Positions 24,824-35,491 are shown, counted from the stretch's first letter. The stretch is DNA of 64,000 bases from Neorhizobium galegae (GCF_021391675.1 NZ_CP090095.1:4582001-4646000); one strand, 5' to 3'. Translations and numbers: made by a program. Notes: generated by a model from the letters alone, not told the origin.

Positions 24824-25870
24824 GTGAATCAGGACAGGCCGACAAAAAAGATTACGATCTATGACCTGGCCGAGCTTGCGGGAACGTCGGCCAGCGCTGT
24901 CAGCGCCGTGTTGAACGGGAACTGGAAAAAGCGCAGGATCAGCAGTCAATTGGCAGAGAAGATCACCCGGCTAGCGGAGGAGCAGGGTTATGCCATCAAC
25001 ATGCAGGCCAGCCTGCTTCGGAGGGAGAAGTCGAAGATCATCGGCATGATCGTGCCCAAATATGACAACCGCTATTTCGGATCGATCGTCGAGACCTTCG
25101 AAACCATGGCACGCGAGCGGGGTCTCTTCCCGATCATCACCTGCACACGCCGCGACCCTGAATTGGAGGTCGAAGCGGCCCGGACCATGCTTTCCTATCA
25201 GGTCGAATGGCTGGTTTCGACCGGCGCCACGGATCCCGACCGCATCAGTGATCTCTGCGGAGCCGCGGGCGTCGGAAGCCTCAACCTCGATCTGCCCGGC
25301 ACCAAAGCGCCTTCCATCATCTCCGACAATTTCACCGGCGCCCGAGAATTGACGCGGCGCATTCTCGTCAACAGCGAACGTAAGCTGGGCGTAGCGCGCC
25401 CGCTTCTCTTCATCGGCGGCCGCGGTAGCGATCACAACACCGCGGAGCGCGTTCGCGGCTTTCGCGCGGCCCATGCCGATATTGGTGTACCGATCGACGA
25501 AAGCCATATCCTGACCTGCGGATACGCACCGGAAAAAGCCGAGACGTCCCTTCAAGCGCTGGCCAGGGCGGAAGGTGAGCTGCCGAGCGGCATGTTCGTA
25601 AATTCCACAATTTCGCTCGAAGGTGTCATGCGGTGGATCAAGCGCTCCGGCCACTATGCCAATCACACGCCTGTCATGGGCTGCTTCGACTGGGATCCCT
25701 TCGCGGCACTGCTCGGCGACCAGATTGAGATGGTGCGACAGGACGTCCAGGGCATGCTGACCGCCGTATTCGAGGTCATCGACCACGGAGCCAAGGGCGC
25801 CTCGCTGATCGAGATCCCGCCTATCTTTGTCGATAGCGACTATGCACTCATCAATGATCCAACGGCGTGA
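24824..25870 (+). CDS. LacI-family transcriptional regulator
   Basis: 348 residues. The helix-turn-helix ITIYDLAELAGTSASAVSAV at about 10-29 is followed by the hinge NMQASLLRREKSKIIGMIVP and a periplasmic-binding-like ligand domain (IISDNFTGARELTRRI, GGRGSDHNTAERVRGF, MGCFDWDP). The GTG start at 24824 has GGAG six bases upstream; an overlapping ATG at 24820 is in another frame. Divergent from the ABC-SDR-kinase operon, it is probably its repressor, released by the polyol or by the ketose produced from it. Confidence 0.9.
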   Translation: MNQDRPTKKITIYDLAELAGTSASAVSAVLNGNWKKRRISSQLAEKITRLAEEQGYAINMQASLLRREKSKIIGMIVPKYDNRYFGSIVETFETMARERGLFPIITCTRRDPELEVEAARTMLSYQVEWLVSTGATDPDRISDLCGAAGVGSLNLDLPGTKAPSIISDNFTGARELTRRILVNSERKLGVARPLLFIGGRGSDHNTAERVRGFRAAHADIGVPIDESHILTCGYAPEKAETSLQALARAEGELPSGMFVNSTISLEGVMRWIKRSGHYANHTPVMGCFDWDPFAALLGDQIEMVRQDVQGMLTAVFEVIDHGAKGASLIEIPPIFVDSDYALINDPTA

Positions 25871-25984
25871 CGCAAGTTACGGAAAGCGAGCACGTTGTGG
25901 GAACAGTGCTCGCCATTGAGGATGATCAATGCGACTGGCGGCGTACTTGGCAAGCCAGTCGCCCCCGTAGCCGCGCTGCGAACA

Positions 25985-26110
25985 ATGAATGGTCTTGACG
26001 AAGAAGCCGCCTACAAGCTGCTTCGCGATCGGACGACGGCGAAACGGGTGCCGGTGGCGACCGTCGCGGAATCGATCATCGCGGCCGTTCACTTCGAAGA
26101 CACCGTCTAA
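25985..26110 (+). pseudogene. ANTAR-domain scrap
   Basis: MNGLDEEAAYKLLRDRTTAK followed by RVPVATVAESIIAAV resembles the three-helix ANTAR RNA-binding domain of NasT-type regulators, including the aligned Ala/Tyr and Leu-Leu positions. The receiver domain expected upstream is absent and the residues before it are not recognisable. Probably the 3' end of a lost regulator gene; a small intact ANTAR protein is less likely. Confidence 0.5.
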
Positions 26111-26371
26111 CTCGACCATCAATGAACTGGGTGCGACGAATCTCGATTCTTCCTAGGGCTAAGGGCCTGACCACGTCTACAGGTTGTTCTGTAGACTCCC
26201 CCATCCCGCTAGCCCCACATCGTCGTCGTCGCGAATCCTGTTCAATCCACGACAGCACATGTTCAGAGCTGGGGTATGGAGCAAAGGGTTGAATAACCAT
26301 CTTTTAGCGAATGCGAACGACGGCATCCGTTTTCGATAGCCCAAGAGCAGACGGTCCGCCTCCGCCCCCAA

Positions 26372-26390
26372 AGCGGAAATGATTTCCGCT
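26372..26390. repeat. Dispersed palindrome, copy 2
   Basis: AGCGGAAAT and ATTTCCGCT around a single G. Same family as 8841-8859. Confidence 0.65.
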
Positions 26391-26508
26391 CTTGATCACA
26401 CCCCTCAGAGACGTCGGTCAGACGGGGAGTGCAACCTTCGTTGCCTGCCCCGACAACCTGGGGCATGTTCCAGACGTGGGCGATAAGAAGCATCTGGGTG
26501 GGGCGTTG

Positions 26509-26892
26509 TCGGCGAATTTCGATCATCTGAAAGAGATCAGCCCTGAACTGCATCGCCTTGGTGTGCTCGCCGAGCGTTTCTTCGCAGAAGACGCCAACAC
26601 CTCGCTGATCAAAAGCCGTCAGTTCGGCGAATACATGGTAAAGGAGATCGCAGACGCTCTCCGGCGTCTATGATGCCGCCGCCCGTGAGACGACGCATGA
26701 TCTTCTCCGGCGCCTCGCCACCCAGCAGGTGCTGCCGCGCGATGTGGCAGATATTTTCCATGCGGTGCGCAAGAGCGGCAATGAGGCCACGCACAAGCAC
26801 GCCGTCATGCCGCTACGAGCTGGCGGCGTGCTCGAGCCTGTCGGCCAGCGACCGTACCGCGATATAGGTCGTCATCCGTCGCGGACACGTTG
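26509..26892 (+). pseudogene. HsdR-like / DUF4145-domain fragment, frameshifted
   Basis: The first frame (26509 to about 26660) encodes SANFDHLKEISPELHRLGVL and AERFFAEDANTSLIKSRQFG, matching the N-terminal domain of type I restriction HsdR-related helicases (NF..L....P.L..LG..AE.YF..DPNTCL.KLRQF.E). The second frame (about 26660 onward) continues with LLRRLATQQVLPRDVADIFH and RKSGNEATHKH, the next part of the same domain. After about 26810 the similarity ends. A frameshift at about 26660 and loss of the helicase and nuclease domains make it a relic. No HsdM or HsdS gene is near. Confidence 0.68.
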
Positions 26893-26927
26893 AGACCACA
26901 GCGCCTCAAAGTGCCGGCGCTTTGAAA

Positions 26928-27067
26928 CAAATTGCGGTCATTCGATTCAAAGCAAACGGCTCGGGATTCAAAACACTCGGCAAACGATTCTCATTTCCGA
27001 GCGAACGATTCCGCCTTCAGCGCCAACGATTCCAAAACGCGGATTTCCGATTCAGAAATCAGCGCGG
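26928..27067 (+). repeat. Six 21-bp iterons headed by an AAATTGCGGTCAT box
   Basis: CGATTC or GGATTC begins at 26942, 26963, 26984, 27005, 27026 and 27047, exactly 21 bases apart. Between them the sequence varies but stays A/C-rich. The box AAATTGCGGTCAT (26928-26940) directly precedes the first unit. In one frame the array encodes a heptad of the form DSxxxxx, but that frame has no ribosome site. Exact spacing of two helical turns points to protein binding on one DNA face. Confidence 0.75.
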
Positions 27068-27163
27068 GTGCTCGTAGAGACTTCTTCAGGCTCCGCCTGG
27101 CCGCCCACTATCATTCCACACACGTCACCAGCAACCTGTCTAAATGTCCCGGCAAATCGAGAC

Positions 27164-27219
27164 AAATTGCGCTCATCCGATTCGAAGTCATGGAATTCCG
27201 ATTCAGAACATCATGATTC
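27164..27219 (+). repeat. Second, shorter iteron block
   Basis: AAATTGCGCTCAT at 27164-27176 precedes CGATTC at 27178 and 27199 (21 bases apart) and TGATTC at 27214 (off register). The 27 bases around the box match the first block at all but a few positions, 236 bases away. Confidence 0.65.
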
Positions 27220-27303
27220 CGTTTCCGCAACAAACGGCTTGCGCCGGTCCGCCGGTCCTCTGACCATTGAAGGTATCACCAACGACATCAAAGGGAGGAA
27301 CAG

Positions 27304-27615
27304 ATGGCACGACAGCCGCAGCGCGAGCGGAATGCGAAGCAGAGGGAGAGGCAGCAGCAGCTCCGGGACCGGCACAAGGCCGAGCGGCGCCCGGATCGCG
27401 ACGACGTCGCCCGCCTGTTGCTGGCCTGGTCGATCAGTGCGCACCTGAAAGAGGGGCGGGCAGATCGCGTTGACCAACTTGGCGATATCCTGGTCGAAAA
27501 ACTGCTCGACCAGGGCTTTGACGAGCGGGCGTCATACGAGGTCTTCGATGCGCTCGTCGATCGCTATCGCCACGACGACAGTCCCTTCCGTCGCAAAGTT
27601 CGCCTTCGAGCCTGA
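27304..27615 (+). CDS. Small charged protein of unknown function
   Basis: 103 residues preceded by AAAGGGAGG nine bases before the ATG, an excellent ribosome site. The first 33 residues are almost entirely Arg, Lys, Glu, Gln and Asp (RERNAKQRERQQQLRDRHKA), a likely charged helix or nucleic-acid-binding tail. The remainder (DVARLLLAWSISAHL, VDQLGDILVEKLLDQGFDE, VFDALVDRYRHD) looks like a compact helical domain. I do not recognise the family. It lies immediately downstream of the iteron blocks, which may be its control region, and upstream of the convergent integrase. A role in island maintenance or excision control is conceivable. Confidence 0.7.
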   Translation: MARQPQRERNAKQRERQQQLRDRHKAERRPDRDDVARLLLAWSISAHLKEGRADRVDQLGDILVEKLLDQGFDERASYEVFDALVDRYRHDDSPFRRKVRLRA

Positions 27616-27669
27616 CGATTTCAATCTTACAAGATTGACGACTTATGGCACGTGACGGTGCCTGTTGTT

Positions 27670-27729
27670 GCAAACGGCGTTCTCTTACAGGGACTTCGTC
27701 CCCCCGTTACTTCGTGAAACGCCGTTTGC
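27670..27729. repeat. Nested inverted repeat near the integrase 3' end
   Basis: GCAAACGGCGTT (27670-27681) and its perfect inverse AACGCCGTTTGC (27718-27729) enclose a second hairpin, GGGAC and GTCCC around TTC (27690-27702). No T-tract follows, so it is not an ordinary terminator. Confidence 0.7.
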
Positions 27730-27859
27730 TTCTGAATCGATTTTCCGAAGTTTCAGGCCTCGGTCTCGCAGGTGCGCACCTGAGCAGCAGGCAATCGGAT
27801 CGCCCACGCCTCTCCATGGAACGCGTGCGCTTTCGCTTGGCCGATCCACACACGCGTCC

Positions 27860-27880
27860 AGGAAATCATTTCCGCTTCGG
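27860..27880. repeat. Dispersed palindrome, copy 3
   Basis: AGGAAAT, C, ATTTCCGCTTCGG; shares the right half and TCGG tail with copy 1 at 8841. It overlaps the last codons of the integrase gene. Confidence 0.55.
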
Positions 27881-29677
27881 CGGTCCCGCAACCCTGCCAT
27901 TTTTGGCGATCTCGTCGAAATCCAGCCCTCGGAAGATCGAGTAGTCGATTTCAGGATCAAGCGGCAGGATTTTAAGTTTCCGTGCTTCCTTTTCCGTCGC
28001 GACGTCAAACCCGTAAAGATCATGCTCATCGCTGCCGGTACTGTGTCCGGCCTGCACGCGGCGGTCGCGCGGATCGACGCCCGAGTCTCGCATGTCTTGG
28101 ATGTTGCCGCTTCGTAGCGAGTGGAATACCTCCCGCCGACCGAAACTCTCCTCGCCCGACTTGCCCTTGATCCCTGCTCTTTTGAACAGACGCTGCATAT
28201 AGGACGAGCCGCTTTTGCTCGGATCCACCAGTTTCATGATGTTGGGAAAGAGGAAATTCGATCCTTGACGTGTTGCCCAGTCGATAAAACCGATTTCGTT
28301 AAGGAAGCCGTGGAGTACGAAGTAACGCTCACTATCCTGCGTCTTGACGGGAACGGTGGTCCAGGAACCGTTGACGTTTGACAGACGCGTTACCTGGCCA
28401 ACCCAGACGTCTGGAAACTGCTCGCGGATATGGGTGCCTCGCAGATGGATCAGCAGGCCAAGTCGTCGTGATGTCAGATGCCCGAGGAGCGGAAGCATGA
28501 TGTCCTCCATCAACCCGGACTCGACGCCCTCACGGAATAGCGCGTTCATCTTAGAGGTGCCAATGGGCGTCGCTTTCCGTGGGCTTGCTGCCGTCTTCGG
28601 AAAGGTCAGCCGCGCACCGGCAAAAGGATCGGTGAAACCGCCCCCTGTAATGGATGATCTGACCGCCGCTTTGACGACGGCGAGATAGCCTTCCTTCAAT
28701 GTCTTCTCGGCCAAAGGCTTCAGGTGAAGGTCCTTGTTGTCCTCGATGACCTGCCAGGGCGAGAGATTTGGATCGCGCTGATTATTGTCTCCCGGCCAAT
28801 ACTGCATGTGATTGATGAAGGCCTGAAGATCGGCGGCAACATAGGTGTCGACGCAATGATCACCGATCAGTTCGACAAAGAGCGCGAGACGGCTCTCCGC
28901 CGTGGCCAGATCCCGCTCGATATTGGCGCCGCCTGAAAGCCTTCGCGTCGCAAGATAGGTCGGGATCACGTCACTCAGTCTTAACTGGGATGACTGTGGC
29001 CGCTTGACCGATCGGCGGTCCAGCTCGAAAGCCGGGATTAATTTTCCTTCTGCATCGCGAGGGCGATCGGGGCCGCTCCATGCAGGAGGCTCAGCGACGA
29101 GGGCTTGATGGACGTCGGGCTGGCTCGTCTTCACCAGCGGTGCCGGCGTTAAGTTGACGGCAACGTTCGGCTTCGGATCCATGAGCGCGGATGAGTTCGA
29201 GAGCTTGGCGATCGCCGATTGCTTCAGCATCTCGGCATGGCCGATGATCAGTTCGTTGAAGGGCTCGCCCCTCGCCTGTTTCTCCAGTTCGCGACTAAGA
29301 TTGACGAGGTCGCGAATGCCCGCGGTCTTCTGCAGTTCCTCGGCGGCGATTGGCGCCTCCGGCCCCTCGATCATTCGCAGGTATGCTTTCAGCTCGCCTT
29401 TCATCTCGATGATCTTTTCGAGCGCCTGCATCTCGCTATCGGCTGGGTCGTCTTCCTGCATGCCTCTGCCAAACCTCATCGAATCGAACATCAGCCTGGC
29501 CTTAGCCGCCAGAAGGTCGGCCAACAGCCTGGCTCGTCTATGGGAACAGGCCCCAAGGCTCAAACGCAGCGGCGGGATATCCCGCGTGCCGCCGCTCGCC
29601 TTGGGCATCTTAATCTGGAAGATGTAAACGGAACCTGATTTGGCCAGGTAGGAACCGGGACCTTTGCCTTGGCCCAT
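27866..29677 (-). CDS. Tyrosine integrase of the island
   Basis: About 603 residues, at the long end for phage-type integrases. The N-terminal part (GSYLAKSGSVYIFQIKMP) is the arm-binding-type domain of the DUF6538 sort; a SAM-like core-binding domain covers roughly 230-330 (LSDVIPTYLATRRLSGG onward). Catalytic residues: Arg in GHLTSRRLGLLIHLRG, H-x2-R in FHSLRSGNIQD, His in AGHSTGSDEHD and the Tyr in LYGF. The start at ATG 29677 puts the arm repeats at 29720-29764 in its promoter. It lies 181 bases from the tRNA-Ser 3' end and presumably recombines the sites at 6903 and 29859. Confidence 0.9.
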   Translation of the reverse strand: MGQGKGPGSYLAKSGSVYIFQIKMPKASGGTRDIPPLRLSLGACSHRRARLLADLLAAKARLMFDSMRFGRGMQEDDPADSEMQALEKIIEMKGELKAYLRMIEGPEAPIAAEELQKTAGIRDLVNLSRELEKQARGEPFNELIIGHAEMLKQSAIAKLSNSSALMDPKPNVAVNLTPAPLVKTSQPDVHQALVAEPPAWSGPDRPRDAEGKLIPAFELDRRSVKRPQSSQLRLSDVIPTYLATRRLSGGANIERDLATAESRLALFVELIGDHCVDTYVAADLQAFINHMQYWPGDNNQRDPNLSPWQVIEDNKDLHLKPLAEKTLKEGYLAVVKAAVRSSITGGGFTDPFAGARLTFPKTAASPRKATPIGTSKMNALFREGVESGLMEDIMLPLLGHLTSRRLGLLIHLRGTHIREQFPDVWVGQVTRLSNVNGSWTTVPVKTQDSERYFVLHGFLNEIGFIDWATRQGSNFLFPNIMKLVDPSKSGSSYMQRLFKRAGIKGKSGEESFGRREVFHSLRSGNIQDMRDSGVDPRDRRVQAGHSTGSDEHDLYGFDVATEKEARKLKILPLDPEIDYSIFRGLDFDEIAKNGRVAGPPKRK

Positions 29678-29719
29678 TTTCTTTCGCGTTGAACGCGATG
29701 CCTGATTCGGTGATTCTGG

Positions 29720-29764
29720 CGATACCCCGACGTTTACCGGAAGGTGTACCGGGCGCGATACCCG
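29720..29764. repeat. Arm-type integrase repeats, right end
   Basis: CGATACCCCG at 29720-29729, GGTGTACC at 29743-29750 and CGATACCCG at 29756-29764, in the same order and spacing as 6994-7027. They lie just upstream of the integrase start, so integrase may also control its own promoter. Confidence 0.6.
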
Positions 29765-29836
29765 CATGATTTTCGCTCCTCAGAAGCCGCGAGCGAACTG
29801 GCGATTAGCGAGGAAACCCAAGGAGTTACGGATATC

Positions 29837-29950
<114 letters not shown>

Positions 29951-30048
29951 TTAAGACGTGACGACGCGTTGGTCAGCGCGGGCGTTCTCATAGCGGGCAA
30001 ACATGGGGCTGGCAAGGGGCGAATATCAAGTCTTTACATCCTTTCGTC

Positions 30049-30077
30049 TTGACAGTTTTTTGTCGCTCGCGTATGTC
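30049..30077 (+). promoter_or_regulatory. Sigma-70-type promoter for rplU-rpmA
   Basis: TTGACA at 30049-30054, a 17-base spacer and TATGTC at 30072-30077. Transcription would start near 30085, leaving a leader of about 185 bases before rplU; no known leader motif was recognised in it. The rest of the 29951-30268 gap holds nothing identifiable. Confidence 0.6.
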
Positions 30078-30268
30078 CGCTCGCGATCAGGCGTGGAAAA
30101 GTGTCCATGCCTCTTTGTTTGTGTGGAGGTTGTTGGAACAGCCACGCGAATTCCACCGGCAGCAAGTTCCGGAAGATCACCTCTTTCGAAACCCTGCTAG
30201 AGCCCGACTGATAAAAAGACGGCCGCCTTTTCAAGGCAGAGCCGGAAACGAACATGAAAGGATAAAAA

Positions 30269-30580
30269 ATGTTCGCAGTCATCAAGACCGGCGGTAAACA
30301 GTACCGCGTGGCAGCCAACGACGTGCTCACCATCGAGAAGCTGGAAGCCGAAGCTGGTTCTGTCGTAGAATTCAACGAAATCCTGGTTGTCGGCGTTGGT
30401 GCCGATGCCAAGTTCGGCGCTCCCTTTGTTGCGGGTGCGACGGTCAAGGCCGAAGTGGTCGAGCATAATCGCGGCAAGAAGGTTCTTTCCTTCAAGAAGC
30501 GTCGCCGTCAGAATTCCAAGCGGATTCGCGGCCATCGCCAGCATCACACGGTCGTCCGCATCACGGACATCTTGGCTTAA
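30269..30580 (+). CDS. rplU: 50S ribosomal protein L21
   Basis: 103 residues, the standard length. [14 protein letters not shown] at the start and [20 protein letters not shown] near the end (the signature RRKGY/RRxGHRQ region that contacts 23S rRNA) identify it. AAAGGAT lies about eight bases before the ATG. First gene of an operon with rpmA (32 bases downstream), ended by a strong terminator at 30950. Confidence 0.98.
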   Translation: MFAVIKTGGKQYRVAANDVLTIEKLEAEAGSVVEFNEILVVGVGADAKFGAPFVAGATVKAEVVEHNRGKKVLSFKKRRRQNSKRIRGHRQHHTVVRITDILA

Positions 30581-30612
30581 CAACGGGTTTCGAAGGGTAA
30601 AGGAGAACTCCA

Positions 30613-30882
30613 ATGGCACATAAAAAAGCTGGCGGTTCGTCGCGCAACGGTCGCGATTCGAATTCCAAGCGCCTTGGCGTGAAGAAGTTCGGCGGCGAAG
30701 CCGTCATTCCGGGCAACATCATCGTGCGCCAGCGCGGCACGCAGTGGCATCCGGGCGCCAATGTCGGCATCGGCACCGATCACACCATTTTTGCGCTTAC
30801 CGAAGGCAATGTGAATTACCGAACCAAGGCCAATGGTCGCGTGTTCGTGTCCGTAATGCCGAAAGCCGAAGCAGCAGAATAA
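30613..30882 (+). CDS. rpmA: 50S ribosomal protein L27
   Basis: 89 residues. [20 protein letters not shown] at the N-terminus, which reaches the peptidyl-transferase centre, and [19 protein letters not shown] are diagnostic. No N-terminal propeptide of the Firmicutes type. Ribosome site AAAGGAGA upstream. It follows rplU as in most bacteria. Confidence 0.98.
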   Translation: MAHKKAGGSSRNGRDSNSKRLGVKKFGGEAVIPGNIIVRQRGTQWHPGANVGIGTDHTIFALTEGNVNYRTKANGRVFVSVMPKAEAAE

Positions 30883-30949
30883 AGCCGGCAAGCGTTTTAA
30901 GCAGCCGGTGTCACATCGACCCGGCTGAACGCCCAAAGGTTCAGTCAGA

Positions 30950-30986
30950 AAAAAGGGAAGATGGGACACCACCATCTTCCCTTTTT
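30950..30986 (+). terminator. Rho-independent terminator after rpmA
   Basis: A perfect 15-bp stem: AAAAAGGGAAGATGG (30950-30964) pairs with CCATCTTCCCTTTTT (30972-30986), 7-base loop, T-tract at the end. The flanking A-tract would let it work in both directions. Confidence 0.88.
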
Positions 30987-31011
30987 CTTTTCCCCAACAG
31001 GAGGACTGAAC

Positions 31012-31647
31012 ATGCAAGGCGAACTACTGAGGGCGAGCCAATCCCGGCCGCCAGAGGACCGGTTAAGACCCGACCGGTCGAGAAGCGATTGCCCCGTCTT
31101 ACTGTCGCAGAGGTTAGTTCTGCGCACCCCCCACGAAGAAGACATCGACGCACTTGCCCATCTCGCCAACAATGCGAATATCGCGACCATGGTGTCGCGT
31201 ATGCCGCATCCCTATACGGCTAAGGACGCAGCCGATTTCGTGCGACGCACGAAGGCCGGCGAGATTGGCAAATGCGTCTACGCCATCACGCGAGGAGACA
31301 ACGGCGCCTTTCTCGGTTGCTGCGCGCTCGAACCGCAACAGGACGAGAGAACGCTCGAACTCGGCTATTGGCTGGGCGAACCCCATTGGAACAGGGGTTA
31401 TGCCACGGAAGCCGCCCATGCCCTGATCGACATGGCCTTCCGCACCCGCAACAACATCGACCATATCGATGCCCGTTGCCGGGTGACCAACATCGCCTCC
31501 CGGCGGGTGATCCAGAAATGCGGCTTCCAGTTCCAGGGCACCGGCATGATCGATTGCCTGGCGCTTGGCGGCATGGTCGCCGTCGAGTGGTTCCGGCTCG
31601 ACCGCAAGACCTGGATGTCCTTGAGAAGCTGGGGAGAACTGCGATGA
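31012..31647 (+). CDS. GNAT-family N-acetyltransferase (RimJ/RimL-like)
   Basis: 211 residues. After a 30-residue basic leader the domain begins LSQRLVLRTPHEEDIDALAH; the acetyl-CoA loop is ELGYWLGEPHWNRGYATEAA (Q/R-x2-G-x-G/A motif as WNRGYATEA), followed by ARCRVTNIASRRVIQKCGF. RimJ/RimL relatives acetylate ribosomal protein N-termini or small molecules. Ribosome site AGGAGGA lies before ATG 31012. It overlaps the next, paralogous gene by ATGA. Confidence 0.9.
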   Translation: MQGELLRASQSRPPEDRLRPDRSRSDCPVLLSQRLVLRTPHEEDIDALAHLANNANIATMVSRMPHPYTAKDAADFVRRTKAGEIGKCVYAITRGDNGAFLGCCALEPQQDERTLELGYWLGEPHWNRGYATEAAHALIDMAFRTRNNIDHIDARCRVTNIASRRVIQKCGFQFQGTGMIDCLALGGMVAVEWFRLDRKTWMSLRSWGELR

Positions 31648-32231
31648 ACGCCGCCGTCCTCCAGAAGACGAGTTCGACTGTCACGATGCCCGGCCCCTGC
31701 CCGGTCATCACCACGGAAAGGCTGGTTCTTCGCCCGCACAAGATCACCGACGCGACGGCGATTGCCGAATCGCTCTGCGATTTCAAGGTCGCCCGCATGC
31801 TGGCGCGAGTGCCGCAGCCCTATGACCGCCAGGACGCGCTGGATTGGCTCGTCCCGCATGCATCGGGCATCCTGCCGGACTGGACGCTGGCGATCACCAC
31901 CGGTGACGATACCCATATCGGCGCCGTCTGCCTGGAGCCGAGACGCGGTCAATGGCGTCTTGGCTACTGGCTGAACCGGCTCTACTGGGATCGGGGTTAC
32001 ATGACCGAAGCGGTGGCCGGGGCGCTGGAACGTTTCTTCCGGCGGATGCCGGAAGCGCAGGTCTTTTCCGGCGCCTTTGCGGACAATCTGGCCTCGCTGA
32101 ACGTCCAGAAGAAGCTCGGCTTCACCATCGTCGATGCGAACCAGCTCTTCAGCACGTCCCGCAACCGCCTGGTCCCGCATATCGAGACCATGCTTTTGCC
32201 CGAGGATTTCCGGCGGCCGGCCCGACCGTGA
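31644..32231 (+). CDS. GNAT-family N-acetyltransferase, paralogue of the preceding gene
   Basis: 195 residues. ITTERLVLRPHKITDATAIA at 22-41, acetyl-CoA loop YWDRGYMTEAVAGAL, then GAFADNLASLNVQKKLGF. The sequence is clearly related to its neighbour (RL-LR, YW..R.Y.WdRGY layout), indicating tandem duplication. Substrate unknown. The pair lies between rpmA and obgE, an arrangement I associate with rhizobia. Confidence 0.9.
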   Translation: MNAAVLQKTSSTVTMPGPCPVITTERLVLRPHKITDATAIAESLCDFKVARMLARVPQPYDRQDALDWLVPHASGILPDWTLAITTGDDTHIGAVCLEPRRGQWRLGYWLNRLYWDRGYMTEAVAGALERFFRRMPEAQVFSGAFADNLASLNVQKKLGFTIVDANQLFSTSRNRLVPHIETMLLPEDFRRPARP

Positions 32232-32249
32232 CGCTCAGGTAACAAAGGC

Positions 32250-32271
32250 CCGGCGGAGGAAACTCCGCCGG
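32250..32271. terminator. Bidirectional hairpin between convergent genes
   Basis: CCGGCGGAG (32250-32258), GAAA loop, CTCCGCCGG (32263-32271). Stable GNRA-loop hairpin without a T-tract, between the stops of the second GNAT gene and the endonuclease-like gene. Confidence 0.6.
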
Positions 32272-32276
32272 ATCAC

Positions 32277-33140
32277 TCACTCGACCTCGACCCAGACCGG
32301 GAAATGGTCGGAACCAGGCGCCTCATTGTCGATCCAGGCGTTTTTCAGCCGCGGCACCAGCCCGGCATTCACGAAGCAATGATCGAGATGCATCTTTATC
32401 GGCCCGTCGCCCGGCGGCTTCGCCCAAGTATAGGTTTCCGGCGTCACCGATCCGAGGCGGTCCAGCACGTCGACGGGCTCGTTGGCGCGCAGGATGCGAC
32501 CGTAATAACGGTCCCGCTGGCCGGCGAGCGCGATATATTCCGTCGATTCCGGCTCCATGTTGAAATCGCCCATCAGCAGGAAATCCTCCGGCAGCGGCAG
32601 ATCGGGGAAACCCTCTTCGGCGGCACCGGTCAACGAGCCGCCCTCAGAGGTGAAGTTCACCACCCGCTCCTTGAGATAGCGGATCTGGCCGAGCCGTTCA
32701 TCGGGAGAGACATGATCGAGGTGGACGGAATAGACACGAAGCGGCCCGCCGGGTGCGACGATGACCGCCTCCAGCGCTCCGCGCTGCAGGTTGAGCATCT
32801 CGACGGTGCGGCTGCGGGGCAGCAGAAGATGGCGGGTGGAAAGGATCGGCCAGCGCGACAGGATCATGTTGCCGAACTGGAAGCGGCGCTCGATACGGCG
32901 GCCGTTCTCGACCGAGACGTCGAGCAGCAGGTCGCAAGGTGCGCCATAGACATGAAAATGGTCCGGAAACAGATCCGAGAAACGGGCGACAAGATCCACA
33001 TGGCCATTCCTGGGGAAACCGCGGGTCACTTCCTGAAGCGCGATCACATCCGCTCCCTCGATACTCGCGGCTATGCGTTCGGGATCGAACATACCATCCA
33101 TGCCGATCCCGTATTGAATGTTATAGCTGACAAACTTCAT
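32277..33140 (-). CDS. Endonuclease/exonuclease/phosphatase-family hydrolase
   Basis: 287 residues of the DNase I-like fold. Conserved sites: FVSYNIQYG at 3-11, ALQEVTRG (metal-binding Glu), VYSVHLDHVSPDER, LLMGDFNMEP and the terminal GSDHFPVWVEV with catalytic Asp-His. The superfamily cleaves phosphodiesters in DNA, RNA, phosphoinositides or sphingomyelin; the target is unknown. No signal peptide. Start ATG 33140 begins the conserved first strand; eight more codons upstream are possible. It is divergent from obgE. Confidence 0.88.
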   Translation of the reverse strand: MKFVSYNIQYGIGMDGMFDPERIAASIEGADVIALQEVTRGFPRNGHVDLVARFSDLFPDHFHVYGAPCDLLLDVSVENGRRIERRFQFGNMILSRWPILSTRHLLLPRSRTVEMLNLQRGALEAVIVAPGGPLRVYSVHLDHVSPDERLGQIRYLKERVVNFTSEGGSLTGAAEEGFPDLPLPEDFLLMGDFNMEPESTEYIALAGQRDRYYGRILRANEPVDVLDRLGSVTPETYTWAKPPGDGPIKMHLDHCFVNAGLVPRLKNAWIDNEAPGSDHFPVWVEVE

Positions 33141-33233
33141 GATATTCTTTGACCTCCGCCCCAACCGACGATATCGAAACCCCTATCGACATGCACTGAG
33201 CGCCCTACCTGAAGCGACAGGCATCCCGACTAA

Positions 33234-35483
<2,250 letters not shown>

Positions 35484-35491
<8 letters not shown>

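Noticed and set aside
26942..27067. CRISPR array
   Set aside because: The conserved part is only about 6 bases in each 21-base unit; repeats and spacers are far too short, and no cas genes are present.
26932..27216. A 94-codon frame with DSxxxxx heptads over the iterons
   Set aside because: No ribosome site, and the 21-bp period of the DNA creates the heptad automatically. Better described as DNA repeats.
27645..27944. A 99-codon frame across the cruciform and integrase end
   Set aside because: No ribosome site, overlaps the integrase 3' end on the opposite strand, and is explained by the inverted repeat.
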